Of a stretch of 64,000 nt of DNA, positions 36,501 to 46,085 are shown in pieces. Position 1 is the first letter of the stretch, and every line of letters begins with the position of its first letter. The translations under genes and the position numbers were made by a program. The DNA comes from Romanomermis culicivorax (lineage: Eukaryota; Nematoda; Enoplea; Mermithida; Mermithidae): positions 1,801,752 to 1,865,751 of the forward strand of contig CAWUHX010000022.1 in assembly GCA_963922205.1 (NCBI GenBank). The letters are read 5' to 3'. The notes beneath the pieces are model-generated. The model had not been told where the DNA came from. It saw only the letters and a program-made list of their open reading frames with translations, and made no database searches.

Positions 36501-39134
36501 GGTGAATTGGTATTCATTCCAAATGAACCTACTGATCCAATATTCACAGCACGTTCTTATGTTTCTTTGTTTGAAAATCATCTTGACTTGTCGACGGATG
36601 CTGCTCTACCAATATCGACTTGCAGAAACTGGATATTTCAGCAAGATACTGACCCTAAGAACAAGGCTGGGTATTCCATGAAATTCTTTACCGACAACAG
36701 TATTCGTTTACTAGATTGGCTTCCTCAGTCCCTGGATTTGAATCCTACTGAAAACTTATGGCATAAAATGAAACGTGAAATCTGGAAAACCAATTTCCAT
36801 GCTGAATCATCCGAGGATTTGGGAAAAAAACTACGAGGAATTTGGTCATCTATCACTGTGGAGTATTGTGAGAAATTAGTTTTGTCCATGCCAAAACGAC
36901 TATCTGCCATGATACAGGCCAAACTATTGAATTTTGACCATTTAGTTTTGCTCTTTATTGTAATTATGAAATTAAATGAATAATTTGTGCATCCATGTTC
37001 TGGATGAAAACTCTCAGTTGAACTACAAAATATCAAGAGGTGGCCTAAACTAATCTTATTTATTCCTTCAAATTTCTTCTATTTGCTATGCCTTCTGTTT
37101 GTTGTTTTTTCATATTTTATTAAATTTATATGTTTATTTTACGTTTTGTTTCTCTTACTATGCATTTTTTGTCGTATTAAAAAGTCCAGCTTTCATTTTA
37201 GAGCCTCCACCTACCACAACCATTACGAAACGAACAGCATTCCAAAAATTAAAAACCGAAATTCGAGCTTTGGACAAAGATAGTACCCAAATATCCACAA
37301 CATTACCAATTTTGGGGCGAAAAATAACGGAAAAGTAAGTACATCAATTTCGGATCAACTTGTTTCTTTTTATTTTTAAATACGATTTTTCAGGGTGGAA
37401 TTTCGAGAAACGATTGACGATAAAATTAGTATTGCTTGCTTGAAAAGTAGGAAATACGATGAAAAATATATGGTTGACCGAAAATCGGCAGAAAATGAGC
37501 TGGAATCAATTGATCGAAGAAAACAATTCTTGATAGATAACATAAAAGACCTCAAAAATAGTGCTGCTGATTTGCCAATTTTGAAGAGCAAAGTTGAGCT
37601 TTTGAACGAGAAGGTAACTAACTGTGTACAGAACTTTCGCATAGAATTTGAGAGTTCATCGAATTCAGAGATTTTTCCTTTTGGTAATATGGAAGACGAA
37701 TGTGGCCTAGGAGCCATCCTTCATCAAAGCTTATCTTTAACCCATTCGGTCTCATGGAGGAGGAATGCGTGATCGGAGTGATCTTTTTGTGAATGACATA
37801 GAATCAAGAATGCTCTTATGACCATTGAAGTTCTTTCGTTTGTTTTTGAAATATAGTTCATTTACTTGGGGTCGACCCAAAGTTTTGAAAGACTAGAAAT
37901 TTGAACGCTGAAAAATCCTAAAATCTCCCGTGCATTTCCTAAAAAATCGATTTTAATACATAAGGGACTAGCAAGTGCATTATAATCTCGAAATTATGAA
38001 CCACTTGTTTGAACATGTTTCTGTTCCAGATCACAGCTAGCCGTGTAATCATCAAAAATTTCGATCAAAGATTATCCAATATGAATGCCTTCGTTGATAT
38101 TATCGCTCAAAATAGAATAACCGATGATACTTCAGAAGACATCGGCCCTTCCTCCAGTCGCAAAATCACAGGATGGCAGCGCGTACAAAACAAAAAAGCT
38201 AAAGGTAAGAGACATACAATTATAATCTGTTTTTTATAAAATACTTTCAAATTGAAAACTGACACAAATCAGTACTGTCATCAAAATGGTTTGCATAGCG
38301 CTCCTACAGTAGGATTTTCAACTCGAAAATTGTCAATGATTAGTTCAGTACGCTCACAAATTTCCAGTCTTATATGACATACTGTTTATCGGCAAATCGT
38401 GAAAATGTGAAATACTACTTGCTTTTCACCACCATTATTTAAAATCATTTCAATAAAAATAGACTAAATATAGGAAAAGTTTCGTCACCAGTATTGGAAA
38501 ACTGTGCGATCGGCGCAAAAACTTTATCTCGTCTCAGAACATGCAGTTTTGTGTTTTCAAATGTACATACAATAGCCCACTCATTTTGAAATGATCTATG
38601 CAGCAAACCCATGAAATCAAGTTCAATGCAAAAAAACTAGTAGGCTTATTACTGTAATCAATAAAAAAAGATTTTTGTCAGTGAACGGTAGACAGAACAG
38701 CTGAAAATGTCCTTCAATAACCAGGTCAAGTGCTCTAAATTTCTCGAATAGTCCTCAAGTATAGACGCAGTTCTGCCCAAATTGACAGTGAGTAAGCATG
38801 ATGTTTTTCAATGATTTGTGGCCTTTCCTACTCTTATGTACAAATATAGAATTTTTCTACACAAATTGAATTTACTTTTTTGGTTTTCGCTGCGTCTACC
38901 ATTTAGACTATAACGATTTTAGTCATACACACGATGAAAATACCTATTGAGTCAAAATCAGAATTTTTAGGAAAATCTTGAGAGATTTCTAAAATACTCC
39001 CAAAAATATAATCTCTGTGGTTGAATGCATACGTGCAAATTTCAAAGCAGCTGACCACTCCACTATGTTCTTACGTCAGATAAACACTTATTACAACAAA
39101 ATTTCATTTAGATGAAGAACAATCGAGTCGTTGA
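27598..39134 (+). CDS. Coiled-coil protein of unrecognised family, eight exons
   Basis: Exons are 27598-27777, 29205-29569, 30054-30319, 32814-33167, 37202-37334, 37394-37613, 38030-38204 and 39112-39134. All seven junctions have GT..AG and matching phase (0,2,1,1,2,0,1) and sum to 572 codons (571 aa). An in-frame TAA precedes the ATG. The N-terminus (1-95) is very basic, with clusters of Arg and Lys. Residues 100-270 are helical and acidic with scattered Cys (CSKLCQDC). A Ser/Thr/Pro linker (SSSATSTPSSPT) follows, then predicted coiled coils (LATIEKQLERATVENKQLLE and the segments of exons 5-7) and a polar tail ending DEEQSSR. No enzyme motif was seen; a cytoskeletal or scaffold role is a guess. 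If intron 2 is retained, a 182-aa form would end at TAA 29571. Introns carry at least five transposons. Poly(A) signals are at 39201 and 39231. Confidence 0.72.
28445..28625. repeat. Short imperfect inverted repeat (MITE-like) in intron 1
   Basis: The left end GGTTTTAGGAAGCGTCTAAC with ACCGGCTAAC is mirrored by GTTAGCTGGCG and CCCCGGCTTAAAG on the right, about 180 bp apart. It has no ORF of note. Confidence 0.35.
28676..28806. repeat. AGCTGCAGCTTAA palindromic repeat, copy in intron 1
   Basis: Nested palindromes built from AGCTGCAGCT and TTAAGCTCCAGCTTAAGCT, with ATATGTTTTGTGT and ATAACATATAGAGTTAAGC spacers. The same words recur at 44920-45160 and 45950-46085, so this is a dispersed foldback family. 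Confidence 0.65.
29681..29931. mobile_element. TA-flanked MITE, ACAGACTATAG family, best-preserved copy
   Basis: The left terminal repeat is TATAGTCTGTTTTTCTTGAA plus ATGCTTCCAAAT. The right end is its inverse, ATTTGGAAGCATTTTGTTAA plus AAACAGACTATA. The length is about 250 bp. A TA target and this size suit a Tc1/mariner-derived MITE. It makes up half of intron 2 of the coiled-coil gene. Confidence 0.75.
31040..31640. repeat. Dispersed ~600-bp repeat in intron 3
   Basis: It shares blocks with 24080-24500 and 38580-38910 (TTCAATACGGAAAAAA, CGATTTGGATAGAACTGCAT, ATTTTCGGCCGCTGTG). Parts run in the opposite direction to the other copies, so the consensus itself may be an inverted-repeat element. 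Confidence 0.55.
31744..32027. mobile_element. TTAA-flanked GC-rich MITE, copy 2
   Basis: Begins TTAAGGCCCTGTCATACTTC and ends GAAGTATGACAGGGCC. The right flank is TTTA instead of TTAA. It contains two internal blocks of CCGCGCGGTACC-type palindromes. It lies in intron 3 of the coiled-coil gene. Confidence 0.85.
33288..33375. repeat. Lone arm of the AACTAGTTTATTAG transposon
   Basis: About 88 bp reads CTAGTTTATTAGAAAATG and continues to GTTGCCAAGCTAG, matching the arms at 10729 and 44546. It is followed by the same unique sequence (CATGCATGAA, CACATTGAAGTTTC) that follows the right arm of copy 1 at 12890, and then by the 99-bp array. Confidence 0.7.
33540..34170. repeat. Tandem array, ~99-bp unit, seven copies
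   Basis: Units are marked by GAATTCC(C/T)C(A/G)TGG at about 33559, 33659, 33758, 33829, 33932, 34030 and 34129, followed by CTTCCAC.AAAAA, a TTTACAC word and TTTTTTGTGTAAAGTGA. The spacing is about 99 bp except one 71-bp unit. The reverse-complement array is at 40136-42360. Intron 4 of the coiled-coil gene. Confidence 0.85.
34180..34990. other. Promoter-like block, possible solo LTR, in intron 4
   Basis: TATAAAAG at 34370-34377, preceded by GC-richer sequence and followed by AATAAA at 34392-34397 and a stretch rich in GAACACGAACTAACTAAATC, resembles the promoter/R region of a long terminal repeat. The ORF at 34597-34806 is hydrophobic and Cys-rich without a recognisable domain. No matching second LTR or pol gene was found in the window, so this is only a suggestion. 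Confidence 0.25.
35340..35495. repeat. Repeat, ATAGGTGGCGC family, copy 1 (inverted relative to 39757)
   Basis: Contains a long G-run, GGGGGCCAAGTATATTATAG and ends GCGCCACCTATGA. The inverse copy lies at 39757-39960. Together they bracket the last four exons of the coiled-coil gene. Confidence 0.55.
35786..37053 (+). mobile_element. Tc1/mariner-family transposon, decayed
   Basis: About 1.27 kb. The left end reads CAGGTGCAAAAGTTTAGGCC and the right end holds the inverse GTGGCCTAAACT. The shared terminal core is AGTTTAGGCCAC; the outermost bases differ, so the right end has probably decayed. It contains the transposase pseudogene at 35938-36983. It is inserted in intron 4 of the coiled-coil gene. 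Confidence 0.85.
35938..36983 (+). pseudogene. Tc1-like transposase, frameshifted
   Basis: An N-terminal helix-turn-helix part starts MGQRKGLSPTKHSMIVW and includes KEISHRLSVSRQAARNAL. The reading then passes into two other frames (36062-36346, then 36324-36983), so at least two frameshifts are present. The DDE domain keeps the second acidic residue in FQQDTDPKNKA and the third in LDLNPTENLW, spaced as in Tc1 (D34E). The first motif reads FTEESKF where the family has a DE pair. It is non-functional and probably old. Confidence 0.88.
38580..38910. repeat. Dispersed repeat, third copy of the 24080/31040 family
   Basis: Matches 24180-24480 in order (TTATTACTGTAATCAATAAA, GGTAGACAGAACAGCTG, AATTGACAGTGAGTAAGCAT). 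Intron 7 of the coiled-coil gene. Confidence 0.6.
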
Positions 39135-39200
39135 CGAAGGCATGACTTTGAGAGGATTAAGACAATGAAAAAATACTAATGAATATCATAAATTCAGCAC

Positions 39201-39236
39201 AATAAAATTTTCCGTTCATTATTTTTATGGAATAAA
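39201..39236 (+). terminator. Two AATAAA poly(A) signals, coiled-coil gene
   Basis: Hexamers at 39201-39206 and 39231-39236 lie 67 and 97 bp after the stop codon, supporting the tiny terminal exon at 39112-39134. Confidence 0.65.
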
Positions 39237-39502
39237 CATTTGTGACGGAGCATTTATACAGGATTCAACCAAAGGACGAGCTGATATCAAGAGTCACTTT
39301 CTGTCAGGATCACCGCGAGGTTCGATATCCCTAAAAAAGTTGCCCCTGAATTTTACACTTGTTTTTCAGTTTTTGACGCTGATTTTCATTTTTTACACAA
39401 TCATTTTACACAAAAATCGAAAATGATAAGAAATGGAAAAATGTCATGAAAATGACAATGATAACGATTTTTCTAAACAAAGCGCACTTGATACCAGGAG
39501 AC

Positions 39503-39710
39503 TTAAGGCCCTGTCATACTTCACCGCGCGGCGCCGCGCGGTGCCGTTTGTCCTCTTCATACTGACAGGCGGTGCCGCGCGGCGCCGCGCGGTAAAGCGC
39601 GGTGGCTTGTCATACTTCGCCGCGCGGTAGCGCGCGGCGCCGCTTTTTAGTATGAATAGAACAACCGGCGCCGCGCGGCGCCGCGCGGTGAAGTATGACA
39701 GGGCCTTTAA
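39503..39710. mobile_element. TTAA-flanked GC-rich MITE, copy 3
   Basis: Begins TTAAGGCCCTGTCATACTTC and ends GAAGTATGACAGGGCC followed by TTTAA. The interior is almost wholly CCGCGCGG and GGCGCC palindromes, including two internal repeats of the CATACTTCGCCGCGCGG end. Confidence 0.87.
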
Positions 39711-39756
39711 ATTTAAACTCCAAATATTGCCGGCCACAAATACTTTCACATATTTT

Positions 39757-39960
39757 CATAGGTGGCGCTGTAGGGTAAGCCTATAATATACTTGGCCCCC
39801 TAAAATCTGACTAACCCCCTAGAGCAAAACGGTTATAGATACAGACATGAAGTTCTTGCATGATTTGGGGCTCTATATTCAAAGGGTGCTCGATAGGGCG
39901 CCAAAAACATACAAAAAACGGCCCTTTTTTGGGCCCAAGTTGCCGTGGGTTCCTCAATAG
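39757..39960. repeat. Repeat, ATAGGTGGCGC family, copy 2
   Basis: Begins TCATAGGTGGCGCTGTAGGG and TATAATATACTTGGCCCCC, the inverse of 35495-35400, and continues to CGGCCCTTTTTTGGGCCC. Confidence 0.55.
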
Positions 39961-40135
39961 GTATGCGTCCTTGGACCTTAATACTTTTACCTGTGCATCT
40001 ATCAAGTGTCCATTCGGAACGGTTTTTTTTTTATTTTTTGAAAATTTTGATTTGATCTAGTAATATGAGTGACGAAAGTAGGAGAAAATCCCCTTCGTTT
40101 GGATAAAAAAACAACATTTTTTTGGTGAAAAGATG

Positions 40136-42360
40136 TAGTGTTACCTGATTATCCTGAGTGTAAACAAAGGTATTTCCGTGGTCTTCTTGCGGAAAGAGTT
40201 TTCGACTATAGGAAATTCAATGGATGCGTTCACTTAACACAAAAAATTATCCAAGGTGTAAACAAGCGTATTTCCGCAAATTTTTGGCGTAAAGCCCGGT
40301 TCATACTACTGCTCGGCGAACAAATTTACCCCGAGCATGCTCGGGGATGCCCGGCGAGCACCTTGCTCGACGAGCGTGCTCGGAGTTGGCTCATACTTCA
40401 CGAGCAAATTTTTCTCCTAAAATGCATACTTATTTCTTCCCATGTACGAACCATAAAATAAGTACCTTGAAAACATGGCGTTTTTTCGTAACGTCCTTGT
40501 AATCAGGGGATCAAACTTTAAACAGGAATTCTTTTTTACGAACAAGCTCAAGACGATCAAATTTTTCATCATCTGATAATTTTTTCGAGTAGAAATTGCA
40601 AAGCTTTACAACAAAACAATGAAACCCTACAAATAAATCAAGGGATTAGAGATGTATCGGAGCTTTTGACCAGCTATGCTACCCGATTCTACACAATATT
40701 TTCTGACCCGAAGGATGAAGAAAGACTTGACCTTAGCCGTTATCCAGGATAACTTTGTGCCTTGAAGGTCACGTGTGTCAAAAACCCGCGGATCAAAAAA
40801 TTCAGTTGATCATTTTCACTGTTAGAAGAAAAAACAGATAAAATTTTGTTCTATATGAGATTAATTGTTATGGCATCAGCTGATAATTGACTTTTTTAAA
40901 TATCGGCCGTTGGTTTTTTGGGCGAGCTATGATCGATAATATCCTGTTTTCTACAGCAATTTTTGCATTAATCAGCCCTGCATGTGATTACTGGGCAGGT
41001 GTAAATCTTGGGTCACTTTTGGTTGATTGTGATAAGAAAAATTTTGAATGAAATGACAATGTGCTTTTTCCCTTCAATGCATTATGACACAATGGTTGTT
41101 GAATAATTTTCAGCCTTCACCTTCTGAAAAAGTATGCTTAAAAATCGTTCAATTTCCATAATTCACGAAGAATTATTCAACAATATCATGTTGAAAGCAA
41201 AACTTTTCGAGGTGAAATACTGTTTCAAATTAAGTGATCTATAATTTCTATTGTATTCAAAAAGTTCTGTAGTGAAACTTTTGTGTGAACACCGATGTTG
41301 GTCATTCTTTAATCTATATGCACTTAATAAAAAGGAGACAAAAATAAGTCTTGTATCTGAGAGAAAGTTTTCAAGGAGCAGTTTTTGAGATTAAGCAAAA
41401 AATGAAATTATAAACAAACATTATTTCGGCAGACAAGCAGGGCATGCCATCTTTGGCTATCATTTCAGATTATTTTTATCTATTTCCAATAATCGTAGAT
41501 CGGATTGATTTTCATTTGTTGTCTTGAATAAGAGAAATATTTTGTTTATTCTCATTTCCCTTCTCTCGTTTCATTTCTCGTTTCTCAAAGCAGCAATTAC
41601 TATTTAAAAGCAATTGTTATTTCTCATTTTCAATTTTTATTTACATTAAGTAATAAACAAATATGTAACATGGCGAGCATGTGCTTGAGTTACACTTTAT
41701 GAACTGGACATATTTTTTGACCCTTTACCTGGTTTGCTAGATGTCTCTGACCCAACCCGTGACCCGTTTTGGTATTTTTACTGCCTGACCCAACCCGATA
41801 TTCTCTGGCCCGATACATGCCTACTACCGACCGATCAGAGCGCCCATAATTTGGCATTGGTCGTGTGCACATTGTTTAATTTTTGATAAATTATCCTAGT
41901 CTGAGACGCGTCTATACTTATAACATGCGTTGCTCGCTGAGCATGCTCGGAGGAGTATAAAAATTTTCTACCACTCCGAGCATGCTTGGCGAGCAAATTT
42001 TTTGTGCTCGGGGTTCTGCTCGATGAGCAAATATTGCTCTTGCTTGCTTGCTCGCTTGCTCGACGCTGTGCTCGCCGAACATCTCTGAGCACAGCTCCGA
42101 GCATGCCCACTGGGCATGCTCACCAAGCAACGAGGAGAAGTATGAACCGGGCTTAAGGGTTTTCGAGGGTGGGGAATTCAACGGATGCGGTCACTTTACG
42201 CAAAAAATTATCTTGAGTCTAAACCAATGCATTTCTGCGATTTTGGGGGGAGAGGTTTCTGACCATGGGGAATTTAATGAACGCAGTCTCTCTATGCAAA
42301 AAATTGTCCGTTGTGTAAACAAAGGTATTTCTGTGATTTTTTGGATTGAGGGTGTTGAAA
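40136..42360. repeat. ~99-bp tandem array, interrupted by a transposon
   Basis: Units with GAATTCAA(T/C)GGATGCGGTCACTT occur at about 40205, 42175 and 42270. Removing the element at 40290-42156 leaves 103 bp between the first two, close to one unit, so the element landed inside the array. Orientation is opposite to the array at 33540-34170. Confidence 0.75.
40290..42156. mobile_element. ~1.9-kb TTAA-type transposon with GCTCG-rich ends
   Basis: The left end is AAAGCCCGGTTCATACTACT and the right end AGTATGAACCGGGCTTAA. About 110 bp at the left and 220 bp at the right are packed with GAGCATGCTCGG and CTCGACGAGC palindromes. The interior (40440-41900) is AT-rich and has no intact ORF. The end (GCCCGGTTCATACT) resembles that of the GGCCCTGTCATACT MITEs, and the right side shows TTAA. 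It is probably a distant member of the same superfamily. Confidence 0.8.
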
Positions 42361-42379
42361 TGAGACTTGGGTGTGAATA

Positions 42380-44545
42380 GAGAACAATGTAAATAGATTA
42401 GAATTGAAAATAGACCTAATCAGTCACTTGCTAATTCACCTAATCAGGCCGAAACCTTAGGTAGAATAAGTCTGCAACAGTTCAGTCAGTCTCAAGTTCA
42501 ACAAAAGATCAACTGCTTTCGTTCCAAAGAACTGCAGATGATCAGATAACACTCTGAGCTCAAGTAACTTCCAATCAACAGGCAACACCGAGAAGGCAGG
42601 CCGAGAACTGAGTTGCAAATGTAGACTCCCACACAAGGTGGTACTCCTGAGATCTGGGGTCTAACCTGCGTTCCCTTTGCTGCAAGATTGATAATAAATG
42701 TCCAGGCCTTGGACGTTGTAATTGGGCAAAGAACTCCACAAATACAATCAATCAAAATACAAATAATATGGCAAGTCAGGCCCGCCGATTTCTCTTTCAA
42801 TAATAATACAAACAACAATGACCAAAAACATAAACCTCCGGCCTTTTTATGCATAATGTCTATGCAAATTGGCATCAACACAATTTTGCATCCACTTTGG
42901 CTATTTCATTGCGACCATGAGGTAGACTATGTCCATCCCCGACGTACCTGGAGCCTTGAAACTGACCAATGGGAGGTTAAAAAGATCTATAATATGCTGC
43001 AATGAAACTTTTGGATCTTTTCAGGACCTATTTCAATCAACCCGGTTTTCTGAATCTTTGTGGTCATTCATGCCCCCTTGCAGAAAGCTTTCCGAATGAC
43101 CACCCTCTTACATCAAGTCTTTCTTACAGGCATACCGGAATGTCCACAAGGCCATCTGGGTGCATTACCTTTTGGTCTGGATGCTGACGGATCAACAACC
43201 CAGTGTCTGCTTGACTTTGCTGGTGTACTGTGGAATCCACTTTGACCTGCACCAGGGCCAAGGGTATTTGGTTGCCTACCCTCCCGTGACCTTTTGTTTT
43301 GGACCTTGCGATTGATGCAAGAGACAGAACATATATCTGTCTATCTCTTTCCAGTTGCCTGTTTTGATGTGAAGACTTCGCCACCTTTCCAACATTACCT
43401 TCACCAAAATTTTCTATAGAATTCTAAATAATTTACAAATTATGTACATTAGTATATGAATATCACAAAAAAAATCGAAAATTTGGCATCGTTTATTGAG
43501 CAAAAAAAAACAAAAAGAAAAAATAAGGTGAGATTTAATGGAGATTAAGTGAAAAAATAAATTTTTTACATGCCAATTTTTGGGGATGGGAGGTACAAAA
43601 CATATAAAAATTTTAAAGCATGCAACAATTGAGAAATTTTTTCTGTGATTTTGTATTTTTTCTGTATTTATTGTGTTTTTTGTGAAAAATAAATGCAAAA
43701 AGGATAATTTTGGGCCAAAAACTTTTGCGGCTATTTTTTTACAGTTGCAGCCTGCCACCTCCTTGCCCCCTCTATGGGCTCCTCCATGACCTCCATAAGG
43801 TCTCCATACCCATTGGCCATACTGGCCATCTCTACTTTGCACCTGGGGTGCGGCACCCCTGCCACGCTCCATGACCACCCTGGTTGGGGTTGTGGAACTG
43901 AAACTGGCCTCGGCCGCGGTTACCAGTCTTTTGCACCTTTCCTTGCGTACTCGGAGCTATTTCCTGGCTTCCTTGGCCTTGACCCTGGCCTTGAGGTCCG
44001 GGAACCTTCAAAGTAGCACCAGTTTTTCCGTCTTGAGCTTTACTGAATTTAACAGAGCTTTGCAAGTCTGAACTGGCACTCCTTTTGGCACCCATGACTC
44101 CAACCTGGTGATTGCTACTTAGCATCACTGATCGAAAGGCCATTTTGAATTCCACGGGGGTATCTTGGCTGTTATACACCCTCAACAGTTGGTTATTTGC
44201 CGCCACCATCACCCTGGCATAAATGTTGCCAATATATGCAAATCGGCATCAACACATTTTTGCATCTATGCCAAATTGGCATCGACACAATTTTGCATCA
44301 ACTTTGGCTATTTATTCACAACCATGAGATAGACTATGTTCATCCCCGACAAGGGTTCTTAACAATGGCAAATTCAACAGATATGGCCACTTTACATTCT
44401 GTTTACAACATGTTTTACTATGCAGTTTACACATCTTTAAATTTTAGCCAAAGTGAGATTTTGAAGTTTTAAGATTTAAGACCAAATTTAAAACTTCAAT
44501 GTGCTCCAATGAACTTTTCATGCATGGTTGAGGCCCACTAAAAAC
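42380..44545. other. Retroelement-like debris between direct repeats
   Basis: Two direct copies of about 90 bp, 42852-42944 and 44268-44352, share TTGGCATC.ACACAATTTTG, ACTTTGGCTATTT and GACTATGT.CATCCCCGAC. They bracket about 1.3 kb holding a gag-like pseudogene (43750-44212) and an open minus-strand stretch at 43124-43384. Base composition is less AT-rich than the surroundings. From 44352 to 44545 the sequence is the flank of the adjoining inverted-repeat element. Confidence 0.45.
43750..44212 (-). pseudogene. Glycine/glutamine-rich gag-like fragment, frameshifted
   Basis: One minus frame (44212-43832) begins with a helical stretch including [18 protein letters not shown] and passes into a low-complexity tail ([29 protein letters not shown]). 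The reading then continues in another frame (43878-43740) with more Gly-rich sequence. A helical part followed by a Gly/Gln/Arg tail resembles retroelement Gag, but I see no zinc knuckle or reverse transcriptase. The class is unresolved. Confidence 0.3.
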
Positions 44546-44919
44546 GGGTGGACTAGTTCATTAGAAAATGTTCCGGTGGGGCAGAAAAAAGAAGAATATA
44601 CTTGCTTGAATAGTTGCCTAGCTAGAAAAATGAGTGGAATAGATTTTTGAGGACTTGGGTTAAAGTGTGAAAAATCCTCTTCCATAATGTTGGATTTTTA
44701 TTCTTTCTCATTAAAAAATGTTTCATGTCAGTCGAAAAGTATATTCTGCAGCTGAGTGCATCAGGACACCTACCAACTATCAATTCACATGGGGTGGCAA
44801 AGTAAACCCTTCCACTGAGATGCTAGACACCCCTGGTTGTCCTCTGGAGAAAGTCAGTTGACTATCCCTGACTTTTTCAAAATCTAAAAACACATGAAAA
44901 AATCATCAAAGCAACTTAA

Positions 44920-46085
44920 GCTCCAGCTGAGCTGCAGCTTAACTTCATATGTTATATCATTGTTGTTAAGCTGCAGTTCAGCTGTAGCTTAACTCCTACA
45001 CAAAACATATCAAGAAAATTAAGCTACAGCTGAGCTGCAGCTGAGCTACACCTTAATGACAATGCTATAACATATAGAGTTAAGCCACAGCTTAAGCTGC
45101 AGCTTAACTTTCTTGATATGTTTTGTGTACCTGTTAAGCTGTAGCTGAGCTGCACCATAAGTTTTCGTGCGGAGAAAATGTTTCCATGACCCTGGATTTT
45201 ATCTGAAAACTTTTCGTTCCATTATCAATTTTTTTCATAGTCATTTGTAGTGGTTTTTCAACTAGAAAAAAATTAGCTTCCTGTTGGAACTTTGCCAGTA
45301 GCTTGCATAGGCAGTTTTGGAAGTTTTTTGAACTATTATTTATGTTTATGTGTCAAAATTAATGGCTTTCTCCATTTGCTTCGCAGAGAGGAGCAACAGC
45401 AGAATCTTCAAAATAATCATATTCTTTGTGAAAGAGGGAATCCTATCGATTTTTGTGATCATATCGAGTTTTGTTGGAGATATCAATTTAATCGCACTTC
45501 AATTTTCTATTTGACTAAATTTTTGTCAGATGATCTGCACAATAATCATTGAACAGCAAGTTATGGTCGTGCTTTGATATTATGCAACTGGAACGTTCCA
45601 GTCATTTTGTGATGATGATTTAGGAGTTACAAAGCTATTGCAAACAGAGCTATATGGACTGTGATGTCCGCTCTTGTTCAGTGATGTAATCAATTCATTT
45701 TTTGGCTTTTCTACTAGCTTCGAAAACTGGTCAATGTGATAAACATAATTCACTCAATAATTTGGTATGTGGATCAGTCCAGTTACAACCTCGTTTTCTT
45801 CTGGATTGGAGGACATAACATTAGGATGAAAAATGTTGCAGACTGAAAAAATCACCACAACATAAGTGACAAAAAACAAAAGAAGTGTCAAAAAGCTCAT
45901 CCACAAGTTGCCAGTACCCATGGATACATTCCTCTATACGAAAAATTAAGGTGCAGCTCAGCTACAGCTCAACAGATATCAAAAGAGTTAAGCTGCACCT
46001 TAAGCTGTAGTTTAACTTTATATGATATAGTATTGCTGTTAAGGTACAGCTCAGCTGCAGCTCAGCTATAGCTTAACATTCTTGC
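44920..46085. repeat. AGCTGCAGCT/TTAAGC palindrome clusters
   Basis: Two clusters (44920-45160 and 45950-46085) of TTAAGCTGCAGCT and inverse words with ATATGTTATATCATTG or CATATAGAGTTAAGC spacers, flanking about 0.8 kb that contains the Harbinger-like fragment. They may be the ends of a separate element nested in copy 2. Confidence 0.6.
45352..45640 (+). pseudogene. Harbinger/PIF-like transposase fragment
   Basis: The open frame ending at 45552 holds RERGNPIDF-like sequence (here CERGNPIDFCDHIEF) followed by WRYQFNRTSIFYLTKFLSDD. This resembles the N-terminal part of PIF/Harbinger transposases, where a R-NP-D/E-F-RYR-hydrophobic series precedes the DDE domain. Degraded matches continue past the stop (LGVTKLLQ-like at about 45625). 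No DDE motif remains. Confidence 0.5.

Noticed and set aside
39444..39749. 101-codon ORF rich in RRRAAP
   Set aside because: It is the GC-rich palindrome of the TTAA MITE read through; a similar peptide appears at the other two copies.
42498..43387. Several overlapping ORFs on both strands (42498-42881, 42688-43005, 43124-43384)
   Set aside because: No domain, no consistent frame and conflicting strands; treated as retroelement-like debris only.
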